Assembly (NCBI GenBank): GCA_902629935.1
Contig: CACOSU010000003.1
Location: forward strand, 1-64,000
DNA length: 64,000 bases
Source: an uncultured Pelagibacteraceae bacterium
GTDB lineage: Bacteria > Pseudomonadota > Alphaproteobacteria > Pelagibacterales > Pelagibacteraceae
Direction of reading: 5' to 3'
Shown here: positions 30,415-40,949 of the stretch, one piece after another
Numbering within the stretch: position 1 is the first letter of the stretch
Layout: every line of letters starts with the position of its first letter
The notes under the pieces: generated by a model
The model's database searches: none
Told to the model about the DNA's origin: nothing
What the model saw: only the letters and a program-made list of their open reading frames with translations
Made by a program: the position numbers and the translations under genes

Positions 30415-32811
30415 ATGATAGCTCATTTTTATCAAAATGTTATCCTTAAAAATCCAAAAGCAATATTTGTATTGTTAATTATTGCTATTTTAAGTTTTGG
30501 ATACTATTCAAAAAATTTTAGGCTAGATGCTTCATCAGAAACCTTATTAATAGAAGGTGACCCAGATTTAGCGTATTTGAAAGAAGTCTCTGAAAGATAT
30601 GGATCTAAAGAATTTTTAATTCTTACTTATACACCAAATGAGGGGATGGTAACTGATTCATCAATTAACAATTTATTAAGTTTAAAATATAAAATTCAGA
30701 GCTTTAACTGGGTCCATAGTGTAATTACATTATTAGATATTCCTCTTTTAAATAATTCTGATGCTCCTCTTCAAGAAAGACTAGAAAGCTTCAAAACCTT
30801 AAAAGATGAAGATGTTGATAGAAATCGAGGTTTTAAAGAAATTTTAAATAGTCCTGTTTTTAGGAATTTTGTCATTAGTGAAGATGGTAAAACTAGTGGA
30901 ATTATTGTTAACATTAAACAGTCTAAAAAATTAGAAGATATAGAAAATAAATCAAAAGAAGAAGTTGAAGTAATTAAAGATCAAATCAAAAAACAAAACC
31001 ATCAGAATATTTTAGAAATAAGACAAGTTATTAAAAGTTATGGTGATATTGGAAAAATTTATCTTGGAGGAATACCAATGATTGCTGATGATATGATGAC
31101 TTTTATTAAAAGTGATATAATTGTTTTTGGTTTAGGAGTTCTATTGTTTATAATTGCCACTTTGTGGTTTGTTTTTAGAAACCTTCTTTGGATTATAGTT
31201 CCTATAAGCAGTTGTCTTTTTTCTGTAATAATAATGATGGGGTTACTTGGTCTACTTGGATGGAAGGTTACAGTTATTTCATCAAATTTCATTGCACTGA
31301 TGTTAATTTTAACTATGGCTATGAATATTCATATGAGTACTAGGTTTCTCCAGCTTAAAAAAGATTTTCCATCAAAAAATAATTTTGAAATTATTTCCTT
31401 AACAACTTCAAAAATGTTTTGGCCAATTCTTTATACTGTTCTAACGACAATTTTTGCTTTCTTATCTTTAATTTTTAGTGAAATAAAACCTATTATTGAT
31501 TTTGGTTGGATGATGACTTTTGGATTAATTACATCATTTATCATTACATTTACCTTGCTACCTACCCTTTTAAACTTTGCACCCACAAATAATATTTCAG
31601 TTAAAAAAGAACAGAAATCTAAAATTACAAATTTACTTAGTTTAATTTCTATAAATAATAAAAACTTTATTTTCTTAGTAAGTGGAATGGTTATAATATT
31701 CAGTGTTATTGGGATAAGTAAGCTTGAAGTTGAAAATAGTTTTATAAATTACTTTGATAAGAATACTGAAATTTATAAGGGCATGAAACTTATAGATGAA
31801 GAACTGGGTGGAACCACTCCTTTAGAGGTTATTATAAAATTTCCTGAAAAAGAAAAAGTGAAAAAATTTGAAGAAGATGATGAATTTGAGGATTGGGGTG
31901 ATGAAGAAGATGCTAATGATGAAAAATACTGGTTTACTAAAGATAAAATTGACCTAATTAAATCTGTTCATAATTACTTAAATAGCTTACCAGAAATTGG
32001 TAAAGTTCTATCTTTTTCATCAATTATTGAAGTAGCTACTCAATTAAATAATAACAAGCCTTTAGGTACTTTAGAAATGGGAGTGCTTTACACTAAAATT
32101 CCTGAAAGTATTAAAACTGAAATCATCGATCCTTATCTTTCAATAAAGGATAATGAGGCTCGAATTAGTTTGAGAATAATAGACTCACAGGAAGATTTAA
32201 GAAGAAATGATTTAATTAACAAAATTAATTTTGATCTAAAAGATAAATTTGGTTTAGAAGAAAATGATTATAAATTGGCAGGTGTATTAATATTATTTAA
32301 TAATTTATTACAAAGCTTATTTAAATCTCAAATTTTAACATTGGGATTGGTTATGATTGGAATATTTTCAATGTTCATAATTTTATTTAGAAATATTAAG
32401 CTTTCATTGATTGGTGTTGTTCCAAATTTTATTGCTGCTTTTTTTATATTAGGAATAATTGGATTATTAGGGATACCTTTGGATATGATGACTATAACTA
32501 TTGCAGCAATTACAATAGGAATTGCAGTAGATAATAGCATTCACTATATTTACAGATTTAAAGAAGAATTTAATAAAATAAAGGATTACAACAAGACATT
32601 AAAAACGTGTCATGCAACTGTTGGGGTTGCTATACTAAATACTTCAATTACGATTGTTTTTGGATTTTCTATTTTAGTGTTATCAAAGTTTATTCCAACA
32701 ATTTATTTTGGTGTGTTTACTGGGCTAGCTATGCTATTAGCTATGATATCAGTCTTGACTCTTCTGCCTGCGTTAATCTTAATTGTTAAACCATTTGACA
32801 AATCATCTTAA
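30415..32811 (+). CDS. RND/MMPL-family exporter (HpnN-like)
   Basis: 798 aa, two sets of TM helices around two large periplasmic loops; GIAVDNSIHYIYRFKEE MMPL motif. Confidence 0.8.
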   Translation: MIAHFYQNVILKNPKAIFVLLIIAILSFGYYSKNFRLDASSETLLIEGDPDLAYLKEVSERYGSKEFLILTYTPNEGMVTDSSINNLLSLKYKIQSFNWVHSVITLLDIPLLNNSDAPLQERLESFKTLKDEDVDRNRGFKEILNSPVFRNFVISEDGKTSGIIVNIKQSKKLEDIENKSKEEVEVIKDQIKKQNHQNILEIRQVIKSYGDIGKIYLGGIPMIADDMMTFIKSDIIVFGLGVLLFIIATLWFVFRNLLWIIVPISSCLFSVIIMMGLLGLLGWKVTVISSNFIALMLILTMAMNIHMSTRFLQLKKDFPSKNNFEIISLTTSKMFWPILYTVLTTIFAFLSLIFSEIKPIIDFGWMMTFGLITSFIITFTLLPTLLNFAPTNNISVKKEQKSKITNLLSLISINNKNFIFLVSGMVIIFSVIGISKLEVENSFINYFDKNTEIYKGMKLIDEELGGTTPLEVIIKFPEKEKVKKFEEDDEFEDWGDEEDANDEKYWFTKDKIDLIKSVHNYLNSLPEIGKVLSFSSIIEVATQLNNNKPLGTLEMGVLYTKIPESIKTEIIDPYLSIKDNEARISLRIIDSQEDLRRNDLINKINFDLKDKFGLEENDYKLAGVLILFNNLLQSLFKSQILTLGLVMIGIFSMFIILFRNIKLSLIGVVPNFIAAFFILGIIGLLGIPLDMMTITIAAITIGIAVDNSIHYIYRFKEEFNKIKDYNKTLKTCHATVGVAILNTSITIVFGFSILVLSKFIPTIYFGVFTGLAMLLAMISVLTLLPALILIVKPFDKSS

Positions 32812-33356
32812 TGTTAGAAATCATAAAAGATTTTTATAAAGCAATATCAATAATTGATTTAATTTATTTAATTTTAACAATCCTATCTTTGATAAATTGT
32901 TATAAAAAGGGCTTCATTTTAAGTATCCTTTCAATGGCTAAATGGTTGCTGGCATACATAATTACATTAATTCTATTTCCAAAAATTAAACCTTATGTAA
33001 AAGACATTATTGATAATGAGTATGTGCTCGATGTTAGTTTAGGAATAATAATATTTGTCGTTGTTATATTTTTAGTTTTATTAGTAAATAAAGGAATCAG
33101 TAAAGCGGTCAGATATACAGGTATTGGTGGCCTAGATACGACATTTGGATTCTTTTTTGGTTTTATAAGAGCTTATATTATTTCAGTTTGTATATTTTCA
33201 GGTGTTCATATTGTTTATAATTACGATAAATGGCCAATAAATTTTGACAAATCATATATCTTTCCATATTTAGAAAAAGGTAGTAATTATCTGTTAAAAG
33301 AATTTCCTAATGAAAAAACATATCAAGATTCTAAAGAAAAAATTACAGAGCTATAA
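32811..33356 (+). CDS. cvpA: CvpA family protein
   Basis: Four-TM CvpA-like protein (LNCYKKGFILSILSMAKWLLAYIITLILFP, GGLDTTFGFFFGFIRAYII) immediately upstream of purF. Confidence 0.87.
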   Translation: MLEIIKDFYKAISIIDLIYLILTILSLINCYKKGFILSILSMAKWLLAYIITLILFPKIKPYVKDIIDNEYVLDVSLGIIIFVVVIFLVLLVNKGISKAVRYTGIGGLDTTFGFFFGFIRAYIISVCIFSGVHIVYNYDKWPINFDKSYIFPYLEKGSNYLLKEFPNEKTYQDSKEKITEL

Positions 33357-34791
33357 TCCAAGATTAAAAGAAGAATGTGGAGTTTTTGGTATTAGCAATG
33401 CAAAGGATTCTTCAGCTCTAACTGCGCTAGGGCTTCATGCTCTACAACATAGAGGTCAAGAAGGTTGTGGGATTGTAACTTTTGATGGAGAAAAATATTA
33501 TTCTGAAAAAAGATTTGGTTTGGTTGGCGATAATTTTAATAAAGAGAAAGTACTTTATAACCTTAAAGGAAATTATGCGATTGGCCATAACAGATACAGT
33601 ACAACTGGAAACAATATATTAAGAAATATACAGCCTTTTTTTGCTGATACCAATGCAGGTGGTATTGGTGTTGCACATAATGGAAATCTTACTAATTCAA
33701 TTGCTTTGAGAAATAAATTAGTTGAAGATGGAGCTATATTTTACACTACTTCAGATACTGAAACGATTGTTCAATTAATTGCTAAATCAAAAAGACTAAA
33801 AACGATTGACAAAGTAATTGATGCAATTTTTCAAATTCAAGGTGGCTATGCATTAGTGATGCTAACTCAAAACTCTTTAATTGGAGTTAGAGATCCTTAT
33901 GGAATTAGACCTCTGGTTATTGGTAAACTCGGCAATAGTTACGTCTTGGCATCTGAAACTTGTGCATTTGATATTATTGGTGCAAAATTTTTAAGAGAAG
34001 TTGAAAATGGTGAAATAGTTTTAATTGAAAATAATGAACTGAAAAGTATTAAGCCCTTCCCTGCTAAAAAAGTTAGGCCTTGTGTTTTTGAGTATATTTA
34101 TTTTTCAAGACCAGACAGTCTGATTGGAGGAAAAACAGCATATGAGCATAGAAAAAATATCGGAAGAGAACTTGCAAAAGAAAACAATACTGATGCTGAT
34201 ATAGTGGTTCCAGTCCCAGACTCTGGAAATGCAGCTGCTATGGGTTTTGCTCAAGAATTAAAAATGAATTTTGAACATGGTTTAATAAGAAATCATTATG
34301 TTGGTAGGACTTTTATTGAACCTAGTCAGAAAATCAGAAGCTTAGGAGTTAAATTAAAATTAAATGCAAATCAAACTACAATTAAAAATAAAAAAATAAT
34401 TCTAATTGATGATTCTCTTGTTAGAGGAACTACATCGTATAAAATAGTTAAAATGCTTTACGATGCTGGTGCTAAGGAAGTTCATGTAAAAATTGCATGC
34501 CCTGAAATAAGATACCCAGATTTCTATGGCGTAGATACACCTACAAAAAAGGAACTGTTAGCAGCAAATAAAACAAATGATGAAATTTGTGAATATATTG
34601 GAGCTAAAACTTTGAGATTTTTATCAATTGAAGGATTGTATAAAGCTATTGGTTTTGAAAAAAGAAACGAAACATATCCACAATTAACAGATCATTATTT
34701 TACTGGTGACTATCCTGTTGAATTAGTGGATGAATTAGGAGATAATAAAATAACTCAATTATCTTTATTAAGTACTGGATCAAACAATTAA
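33310..34791 (+). CDS. purF: Amidophosphoribosyltransferase
   Basis: ECGVFGI N-terminal nucleophile, LQHRGQEGCGIVT, IDDSLVRGTTSYKIV; 47-nt overlap with cvpA. Confidence 0.96.
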   Translation: MKKHIKILKKKLQSYNPRLKEECGVFGISNAKDSSALTALGLHALQHRGQEGCGIVTFDGEKYYSEKRFGLVGDNFNKEKVLYNLKGNYAIGHNRYSTTGNNILRNIQPFFADTNAGGIGVAHNGNLTNSIALRNKLVEDGAIFYTTSDTETIVQLIAKSKRLKTIDKVIDAIFQIQGGYALVMLTQNSLIGVRDPYGIRPLVIGKLGNSYVLASETCAFDIIGAKFLREVENGEIVLIENNELKSIKPFPAKKVRPCVFEYIYFSRPDSLIGGKTAYEHRKNIGRELAKENNTDADIVVPVPDSGNAAAMGFAQELKMNFEHGLIRNHYVGRTFIEPSQKIRSLGVKLKLNANQTTIKNKKIILIDDSLVRGTTSYKIVKMLYDAGAKEVHVKIACPEIRYPDFYGVDTPTKKELLAANKTNDEICEYIGAKTLRFLSIEGLYKAIGFEKRNETYPQLTDHYFTGDYPVELVDELGDNKITQLSLLSTGSNN

Positions 34792-34794
34792 GTT

Positions 34795-35352
34795 ATGAAA
34801 ACAGTAAATTTTACTGAAATGAAAAATGGAACTAAGGAAGATTATGAGCTTCTTGAAAAATTAGAGAAAAATTTTGAGAGACAAACAGCCGAAAGAATTT
34901 TAAATTATTTATCTAAACAAACTTCAACTTTAGAAGGTTATAAAATCACTAGATTAGAACACTCTTTACAAGCTGCAACAAGAGCTTTTAAAAATAAGGA
35001 AAGTGATGAAATGGTTGTTGCAACTTTATTGCATGATATTGGAGATGATCTTGCTCCAATGAATCATTCTCAATACGCTGCATCCATATTAAGACCTTAT
35101 GTTTCCGAGAGAACTTATTGGATTATTCTTCATCATGGTCTTTTTCAAACTTTCTACAGTGCTGATCATTTAGGTGGTGATAAAAATGCAAGAGATCAAT
35201 TTAAAAACCATAAATATTATCAAGACACAATAGATTTTTGTGAAAAATATGATCAGTGCTCGTTTGATCCTGATTATAAAAGTATGACTTTGGATGATTT
35301 TAGGCCATTAGTTAAAAAAATATTTTCTAGAGAGCCTTATTATCATCTTTAA
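34795..35352 (+). CDS. HD-domain protein (possible oxygenase-type HD family)
   Basis: EHSLQAATRAF...VVATLLHDIGDD...HHG motif set; distant resemblance to PhnZ-type HD proteins. Confidence 0.65.
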   Translation: MKTVNFTEMKNGTKEDYELLEKLEKNFERQTAERILNYLSKQTSTLEGYKITRLEHSLQAATRAFKNKESDEMVVATLLHDIGDDLAPMNHSQYAASILRPYVSERTYWIILHHGLFQTFYSADHLGGDKNARDQFKNHKYYQDTIDFCEKYDQCSFDPDYKSMTLDDFRPLVKKIFSREPYYHL

Positions 35353-35381
35353 ATTTACATATAAATCAGTACTTAAAGATC

Positions 35382-36677
35382 ATGATCGATACAAAAGATA
35401 AAATTGTAGAATATTTTTCATCAGGTATCAAAGATACAAAAAATTTTAGAATTGGAATTGAACATGAAAAGTTTCTTTTTAATAAAAACAATAATAAGAG
35501 AGTAGATTATTCAAAAATAAAAGAAATGTTTCAAGCTCTTCAAGAGTTTGGTTGGAAGCCAATATTTGAAAAAAAAAATATTATCGGATTAAATAAGGGA
35601 GGAAAAAATATTACCCTTGAACCAGGCAATCAAATTGAACTTTCTGGAGATAAATTAAATCATATGCACGAGGCATGTGCTGAATCACAAGATTATCTTT
35701 TCGAACTTGAGCAAGTAGCAAAAAAACTAGATATTAAAATTGTTAGCTCAGGTTTTGACCCTTTCTCCAAATTAGAAGAAATTCCAAATAATCCTAAGGA
35801 AAGATATGAATTAATGACTAAAAGTATGCCCTTGGGTGGTGAATTAAGTTTGGATATGATGTACAGAACATGTGGAACTCAATTGAACATTGATTATAAG
35901 TCTGAAGAGGATTTCAAAAAAAAATTTTTAGTAACAAATTCAATAGTTCCAATTACAATAGCTCTATTTGCTAATTCTTCTATAGTTGAAAAAAAAAATA
36001 GTAATTATTTATCTTATAGATCAAAAGTATGGCAAAGTACTTCTAGAGGTGGGCTACCTAAAATATTTTTTGAGGATTTAAATTTTGAAAAATATGCTGA
36101 ATTTGTAATGGAATTTCCTATATTATTTATTCAACATGAAGACAAATATGTACCTGGATCTAGTTATAAATTTATTGATTTTATGAACGGAAAAATCAAT
36201 GAGATTGGAAATAGATTACCTACAGAAAATGACCTAACAATTCATTTAAGCACTATATTCACAGAAAATAGATTAAAAAAATATATAGAATTAAGATCTA
36301 TGGATACTTGTGGCTGGGATTGTCTTTGTTCTGGACCAGCTTTTTTTATTGGAATGCTTTATGGTAATTTAGATGAAGTACATGAGTTAACTAAAAAATG
36401 GGACAAAAATAGAATCATCAACGCATACCTCGAGTCTCCAAAAAAAGGTTTTAACACAGAACTAATGGGAAAAGATTTACATTATTGGGCTTCAACCTTG
36501 TTAGATCTTTCGAGAAAGGGTCTTAATAATAGAGATATATTAAGTAAAAAAGGGAAAAACGAAACTTTATTTTTAAATCACTTAAAAAAAGTGGTTTTTA
36601 ACAAGTCAACAAATGCAGATTATATGATTGATAAATTTTCAAATGACGAAAATTTAGAAGAATTGTATGACCAGTAA
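35382..36677 (+). CDS. gshA: Glutamate-cysteine ligase (GCS2/plant-proteobacterial type)
   Basis: FRIGIEHEKF, LEPGNQIELSG, MMYRTCGTQLNIDY; gshB follows. Confidence 0.87.
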   Translation: MIDTKDKIVEYFSSGIKDTKNFRIGIEHEKFLFNKNNNKRVDYSKIKEMFQALQEFGWKPIFEKKNIIGLNKGGKNITLEPGNQIELSGDKLNHMHEACAESQDYLFELEQVAKKLDIKIVSSGFDPFSKLEEIPNNPKERYELMTKSMPLGGELSLDMMYRTCGTQLNIDYKSEEDFKKKFLVTNSIVPITIALFANSSIVEKKNSNYLSYRSKVWQSTSRGGLPKIFFEDLNFEKYAEFVMEFPILFIQHEDKYVPGSSYKFIDFMNGKINEIGNRLPTENDLTIHLSTIFTENRLKKYIELRSMDTCGWDCLCSGPAFFIGMLYGNLDEVHELTKKWDKNRIINAYLESPKKGFNTELMGKDLHYWASTLLDLSRKGLNNRDILSKKGKNETLFLNHLKKVVFNKSTNADYMIDKFSNDENLEELYDQ

Positions 36678-37593
36678 AATTATTGCAATACAAGGAAACC
36701 ATCCTTCTAAATTAAACCCCTTAACTGATACAAGCATTTTTCTTGCTAACGAAATTCAGAGTAAAAAATATAAGATTTTCTATTATGATCCAAAAAATCT
36801 TTCAATTATAAATTCAAAAGTTATAGCTAAAGGCTTTTTTGTTAAATTTAATTATAAAAATAAAAAGTTTTTTAAAATTTTAAAAAAACAAGTTTTAAAT
36901 TTAACAAATTGTAAGTTTATTTTAATTCGCCAGGATCCACCTTTTAATATTGAATATATATCTACTACTTACATCCTAGATAGAATAAAAGATAAAGTTA
37001 AAATAGTAAATAATCCAACTTCTATAAGAAATATATCTGAAAAATTATACTCAGCAAAATATCAAAAATTTATGCCCAGCACTATTTTTACACAAGATTT
37101 AAATGAAATTGGTAATTTCATTAAAAGACATAAAAAAATTGTTATAAAACCTATCCATAGCTATAGTGGCAATGATATTCACTTGCTTAAAAATTTCAAT
37201 TCAAAGTTAATAAATAAATTTATCAAAAAACACGATCATGTGATGTGCCAAAAGTTTTTAACTAAAATAAGTAAAGGAGATAAAAGAGTTTTTATTATAA
37301 ATGGCAAAGTTTGTGGAGCTATATCAAGAGTTCCAAAACCAGGATCAATCTTAAGCAATATGAGCAAAGGTGCTAAGCCAATGAATACAAGATTAACAAA
37401 AAGAGAAAGTAAAATATCTAAATTGATTGCTAAAGATTTAAAAAAAGAAAAAATATTTTTTGCAGGAATTGACTTTATTGATCAAAAACTTAATGGAGAT
37501 ATCAATATCACATCTCCTACTGGATTAAAGACTCTTTACGATTTGTCAGGTAAAAATCTAGCCATAACATTTTGGAAAGAACTTAAGGCGTGA
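36667..37593 (+). CDS. gshB: Glutathione synthase
   Basis: LIRQDPPFNIEYISTTYIL, VIKPIHSYSGNDI, VNITSPTGL-like C-terminus. Confidence 0.87.
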   Translation: MTSKIIAIQGNHPSKLNPLTDTSIFLANEIQSKKYKIFYYDPKNLSIINSKVIAKGFFVKFNYKNKKFFKILKKQVLNLTNCKFILIRQDPPFNIEYISTTYILDRIKDKVKIVNNPTSIRNISEKLYSAKYQKFMPSTIFTQDLNEIGNFIKRHKKIVIKPIHSYSGNDIHLLKNFNSKLINKFIKKHDHVMCQKFLTKISKGDKRVFIINGKVCGAISRVPKPGSILSNMSKGAKPMNTRLTKRESKISKLIAKDLKKEKIFFAGIDFIDQKLNGDINITSPTGLKTLYDLSGKNLAITFWKELKA

Positions 37594-38450
37594 AAAATTT
37601 TACAGATCAGCAAAAAGGTTCGTTAATGGCTTTTGTTGCTGTTATGTTTATCACACCTGATTCTTTATTTATAAGATTGTCAAGTATTGAGACTTGGAGT
37701 TTAGTTTTTTATCGAGGAGCAATTCCATTTTTTGCTGTCTTTGTTGGGATGTTGATTATTTATAAATTCAACTTCTTTAGCATGCTTTTTACCAGCGGAT
37801 ATCATGGTGTAATATATATAGCCACATTTTCTATAACTAACATCGCATTTGTGGTTTCTATTCAAAATACAAATGTTGCCAATACACTAGTAATGATTGC
37901 AATGGCCCCTATGTTGTCTGCAATTTTAGGAGGTATCTTTTTAAAAGAAATGCCAGATAATAAGACGTGGACTGCAATTGGTATCACCTTTTTTGCAGCA
38001 GTTTATATTTTTTATGACTCTTTACAGTTAGGTAATATTTTAGGTGATGTGCTGGGATTAATCTGTGCCTTAGGTTTAGCGGTTGGAGCAGTAATAATCC
38101 GATCAGCTAAAAATAAAAATTTAGTGCCTGCAGCAGTTGTGGGAAAGTTGGTTGTAGCTATTTTTGCAATGTTTTTTATAGAAACTTATGTTCTTTTAGA
38201 AAAAGATTTATTAATAGTTCCGCTTATGTGTATTATGTGCGTTGCTATACCTTTTGTTTTGGTAACTATAGCCCCAAGATATATTCCAGCAGAAGAGGTA
38301 AATTTATTCTTTTTATTAGAGACCATTATTGGTCCTATATGGGTTTGGTTGGTAATCAAAGAACAACCAAGCTTAGAAACTATTCAAGGAGGCATTGTAA
38401 TCATAATAACAATTGCGATTCACTCATTTCTTAAGCTTAAAAAATCTTAG
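37590..38450 (+). CDS. DMT/EamA-family permease
   Basis: ~10 TM EamA-type protein. Confidence 0.82.
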   Translation: MKNFTDQQKGSLMAFVAVMFITPDSLFIRLSSIETWSLVFYRGAIPFFAVFVGMLIIYKFNFFSMLFTSGYHGVIYIATFSITNIAFVVSIQNTNVANTLVMIAMAPMLSAILGGIFLKEMPDNKTWTAIGITFFAAVYIFYDSLQLGNILGDVLGLICALGLAVGAVIIRSAKNKNLVPAAVVGKLVVAIFAMFFIETYVLLEKDLLIVPLMCIMCVAIPFVLVTIAPRYIPAEEVNLFFLLETIIGPIWVWLVIKEQPSLETIQGGIVIIITIAIHSFLKLKKS

Positions 38451-38507
38451 ACCATAAATTACAATTAACTTGATTTAGCCACAAATCGGAAATAGATAGC
38501 GTTTCAT

Positions 38508-39803
38508 ATGAATAAAATATTAAAGAATTCTTGGGCTTTATTTTTGGGTATGGGGGCTCTCATGCTTGCTTACGGCTTTCAAGGATCTTTGCTTGGGGTG
38601 AGAGCTGTAAAAGAAGAGTTTAGTCTGACAGCAACAGGATTTATGATGTCCGGATATTTTGTGGGCTATTTTATTGGCGCAATTACAATCCCAAAATTAA
38701 TTTTGAGGGTTGGTCATATCAGAATATTTGCTGCTTTTGCTTCTATTGCATCTTTAGTTATTTTAGTTCATGCAGTTTTTATAAATCCATTTGTATGGTT
38801 TTTGTTAAGAGTATTAACAGGAATTAGTATGGTTTCTATTTATACAGTTGCTGAAAGTTGGTTAAATGATAGGGCAAGCAATAAAAATAGAGGAAGTGTT
38901 CTATCTCTCTATATGGTGATTTTATATGGAGCTATGGGATGCGGTATGTTTTTTTTAAATTTTAGTAATCCAATAAATTTTGAACCATTTATATTAATTT
39001 CGGTCATTACTTCAGGCGCATTAATTCCAATTTTACTAACAAAAAGAAAACCTCCAACTTTTAAGAAAATTGAAACTATGTCACTTCAAGAAGCTTATAT
39101 ATCCTCACCCTTTGGAATGGTTAGTTCATTTTTCTATGGAACCATTCAATCAGCACTATTCACATTATTAGCCGTATACGCAACTGGAAAAAATTTCTCA
39201 ATCTTTCAAATTTCATTAGTTACATTTCTTCTTGCAATTTCAGGTGCGATATCACAATGGCCAATTGGAAAATTGTCAGATATATTTGATAGAAGAAAAG
39301 TAATTATAATTGTAACATTTGCTGCAGCATTTTTTGCTTTATGTGCAATCTTTGCAAGTGGAACTATGTATTATGATGGTATGCTTGGGTCTAGCAAAAT
39401 ACTGTTTTATATTTTTTTAGTTTTATTTTCTTTTTGTAGTTTACCTATGTTCTCTTTAATTTTAGCCCACACAAATGATTTTATCCCTAAAGAAAAGTTT
39501 GTAGCAGCAGGTGCTAGTTTACAATTTACATTTGGAATGGGAGCAATGGGAGGGCCTTTCTTATGCTCTATTTTTATGGGTATAGTTGGATTAAATGGTT
39601 TTTTTGCTTTTTTAATTTTTTTTCATATCCTTATTGGGGTTTATGGAATTTATAGATCAAGAGTTAGACCTGTTGTTGAAAATCCAGATTCACAATTTGT
39701 TGCTATGCCTCAATCAATAACTCCTGCTGGTATAGAACTAAATCCAACAACTGAACCTATTGAAGAGCCAATAAAACCAAATTTAGAAAACTTAACTAAA
39801 TAA
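38508..39803 (+). CDS. MFS transporter
   Basis: 431 aa, 12-TM pattern, RVLTGISMVSIYTVAESWLNDRASNKNRGSVLSLYM, KLSDIFDRRKVI. Confidence 0.87.
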   Translation: MNKILKNSWALFLGMGALMLAYGFQGSLLGVRAVKEEFSLTATGFMMSGYFVGYFIGAITIPKLILRVGHIRIFAAFASIASLVILVHAVFINPFVWFLLRVLTGISMVSIYTVAESWLNDRASNKNRGSVLSLYMVILYGAMGCGMFFLNFSNPINFEPFILISVITSGALIPILLTKRKPPTFKKIETMSLQEAYISSPFGMVSSFFYGTIQSALFTLLAVYATGKNFSIFQISLVTFLLAISGAISQWPIGKLSDIFDRRKVIIIVTFAAAFFALCAIFASGTMYYDGMLGSSKILFYIFLVLFSFCSLPMFSLILAHTNDFIPKEKFVAAGASLQFTFGMGAMGGPFLCSIFMGIVGLNGFFAFLIFFHILIGVYGIYRSRVRPVVENPDSQFVAMPQSITPAGIELNPTTEPIEEPIKPNLENLTK

Positions 39804-39826
39804 ATCTAAAATTTTAATTAAATTTT

Positions 39827-40459
39827 TTATATTTTTTCAACAAAAGAGGACATTTTTTTTAATACCTCTTTTTTTGTGAGCTTATCAGTTCTAATTAATA
39901 TCGAATCTTTTACTTTTATAAGTGGACTATGTATTCTATTTTTATCAGTTAAAGTTCTTTTTTTTAATGATTTTTTTACCTCTTTTAGGGGTAATGATTT
40001 CTTAATATCTAGCCATCTTCTATAGCTAGCAACATCAATATTACATTTAAAATAAAACGCTAAATCATATTTTGGATTTTTAGATAATATTTTGCTAGCA
40101 ATATCTCTTCCCTCAACACAGATTCTTCTATTTTTTCTAATTATAGAAATTTGTAATTTGTTTACAATTTCTCTAATTTTTTTGACTTTTGCTAGCTCAG
40201 CTACATGACTACTTATTTCCTCAGAATGTAAATTTAACTTAGAAAGCTTTTTATAAGATAAACTACTAAATTTTTTTTTTATGAAAGAAACTTGATTTTT
40301 TGGTTTATGTTTAATTATTAATTTGCTTGCATATCTGTACAACAATCCAGAATTAATCAGTAATAGTTTGTACTTTTTAGAAAGAAGTTTAGCAGCAGTA
40401 CTTTTGCCGCTTGCAGACTCCCCATCACAAGCGATAATGAGTTTTTTAATTTTTTTCAT
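39827..40459 (-). CDS. cmk: Cytidylate kinase
   Basis: IIACDGESASGKSTAAKLLSKKY, INSGLLYRYAS, CVEGRDIASKIL. Confidence 0.85.
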   Translation of the reverse strand: MKKIKKLIIACDGESASGKSTAAKLLSKKYKLLLINSGLLYRYASKLIIKHKPKNQVSFIKKKFSSLSYKKLSKLNLHSEEISSHVAELAKVKKIREIVNKLQISIIRKNRRICVEGRDIASKILSKNPKYDLAFYFKCNIDVASYRRWLDIKKSLPLKEVKKSLKKRTLTDKNRIHSPLIKVKDSILIRTDKLTKKEVLKKMSSFVEKI

Positions 40460-40497
40460 AAGATTTTTAAGGATATATAAGTTTTAAAGAAACTTGT

Positions 40498-40944
40498 CTA
40501 ATCTAACAAATTAATTTCATCTCCTACATTTATGCTTGATGACGACAAAATTTGACATCTTAGACCACCTTTTCTTAAAAATTCTTTAATGATATTATCT
40601 TGGTTGAGTTTTTCCTTAAGATGTCTACATGGACGACATAAATCTACACCCTCTAACAAAACATTTCCAACTTTGATTTTCTTTCCGATTAAAGAATTTA
40701 ATTGAATGCCTTTGGTTACTATGTTTCTTCTAAAATCAATATAAGGGATATTTAATCCAAATTTAATATTATAAAAATCAATATTTTCAGCCTCAATTAA
40801 AGTTATTTGGCTAAATGGATCATTAAATTCTTTAAAGTGTCTATCTCCCACTACTCCTTGGTTTGCTAAAACCTTGATAGTTGTAGCCTCTTGAATTTTT
40901 TGATTGCTATTTTTTGTAATTCCAATTTTTAAGACTTGTGGCAT
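40498..40944 (-). CDS. MOSC-domain protein
   Basis: GVVGDRHF...ITLIEAENIDFYN...FRRNIVTKGIQLN...GVDLCRPCRHL. Confidence 0.82.
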   Translation of the reverse strand: MPQVLKIGITKNSNQKIQEATTIKVLANQGVVGDRHFKEFNDPFSQITLIEAENIDFYNIKFGLNIPYIDFRRNIVTKGIQLNSLIGKKIKVGNVLLEGVDLCRPCRHLKEKLNQDNIIKEFLRKGGLRCQILSSSSINVGDEINLLD

Positions 40945-40949
40945 TAAAA

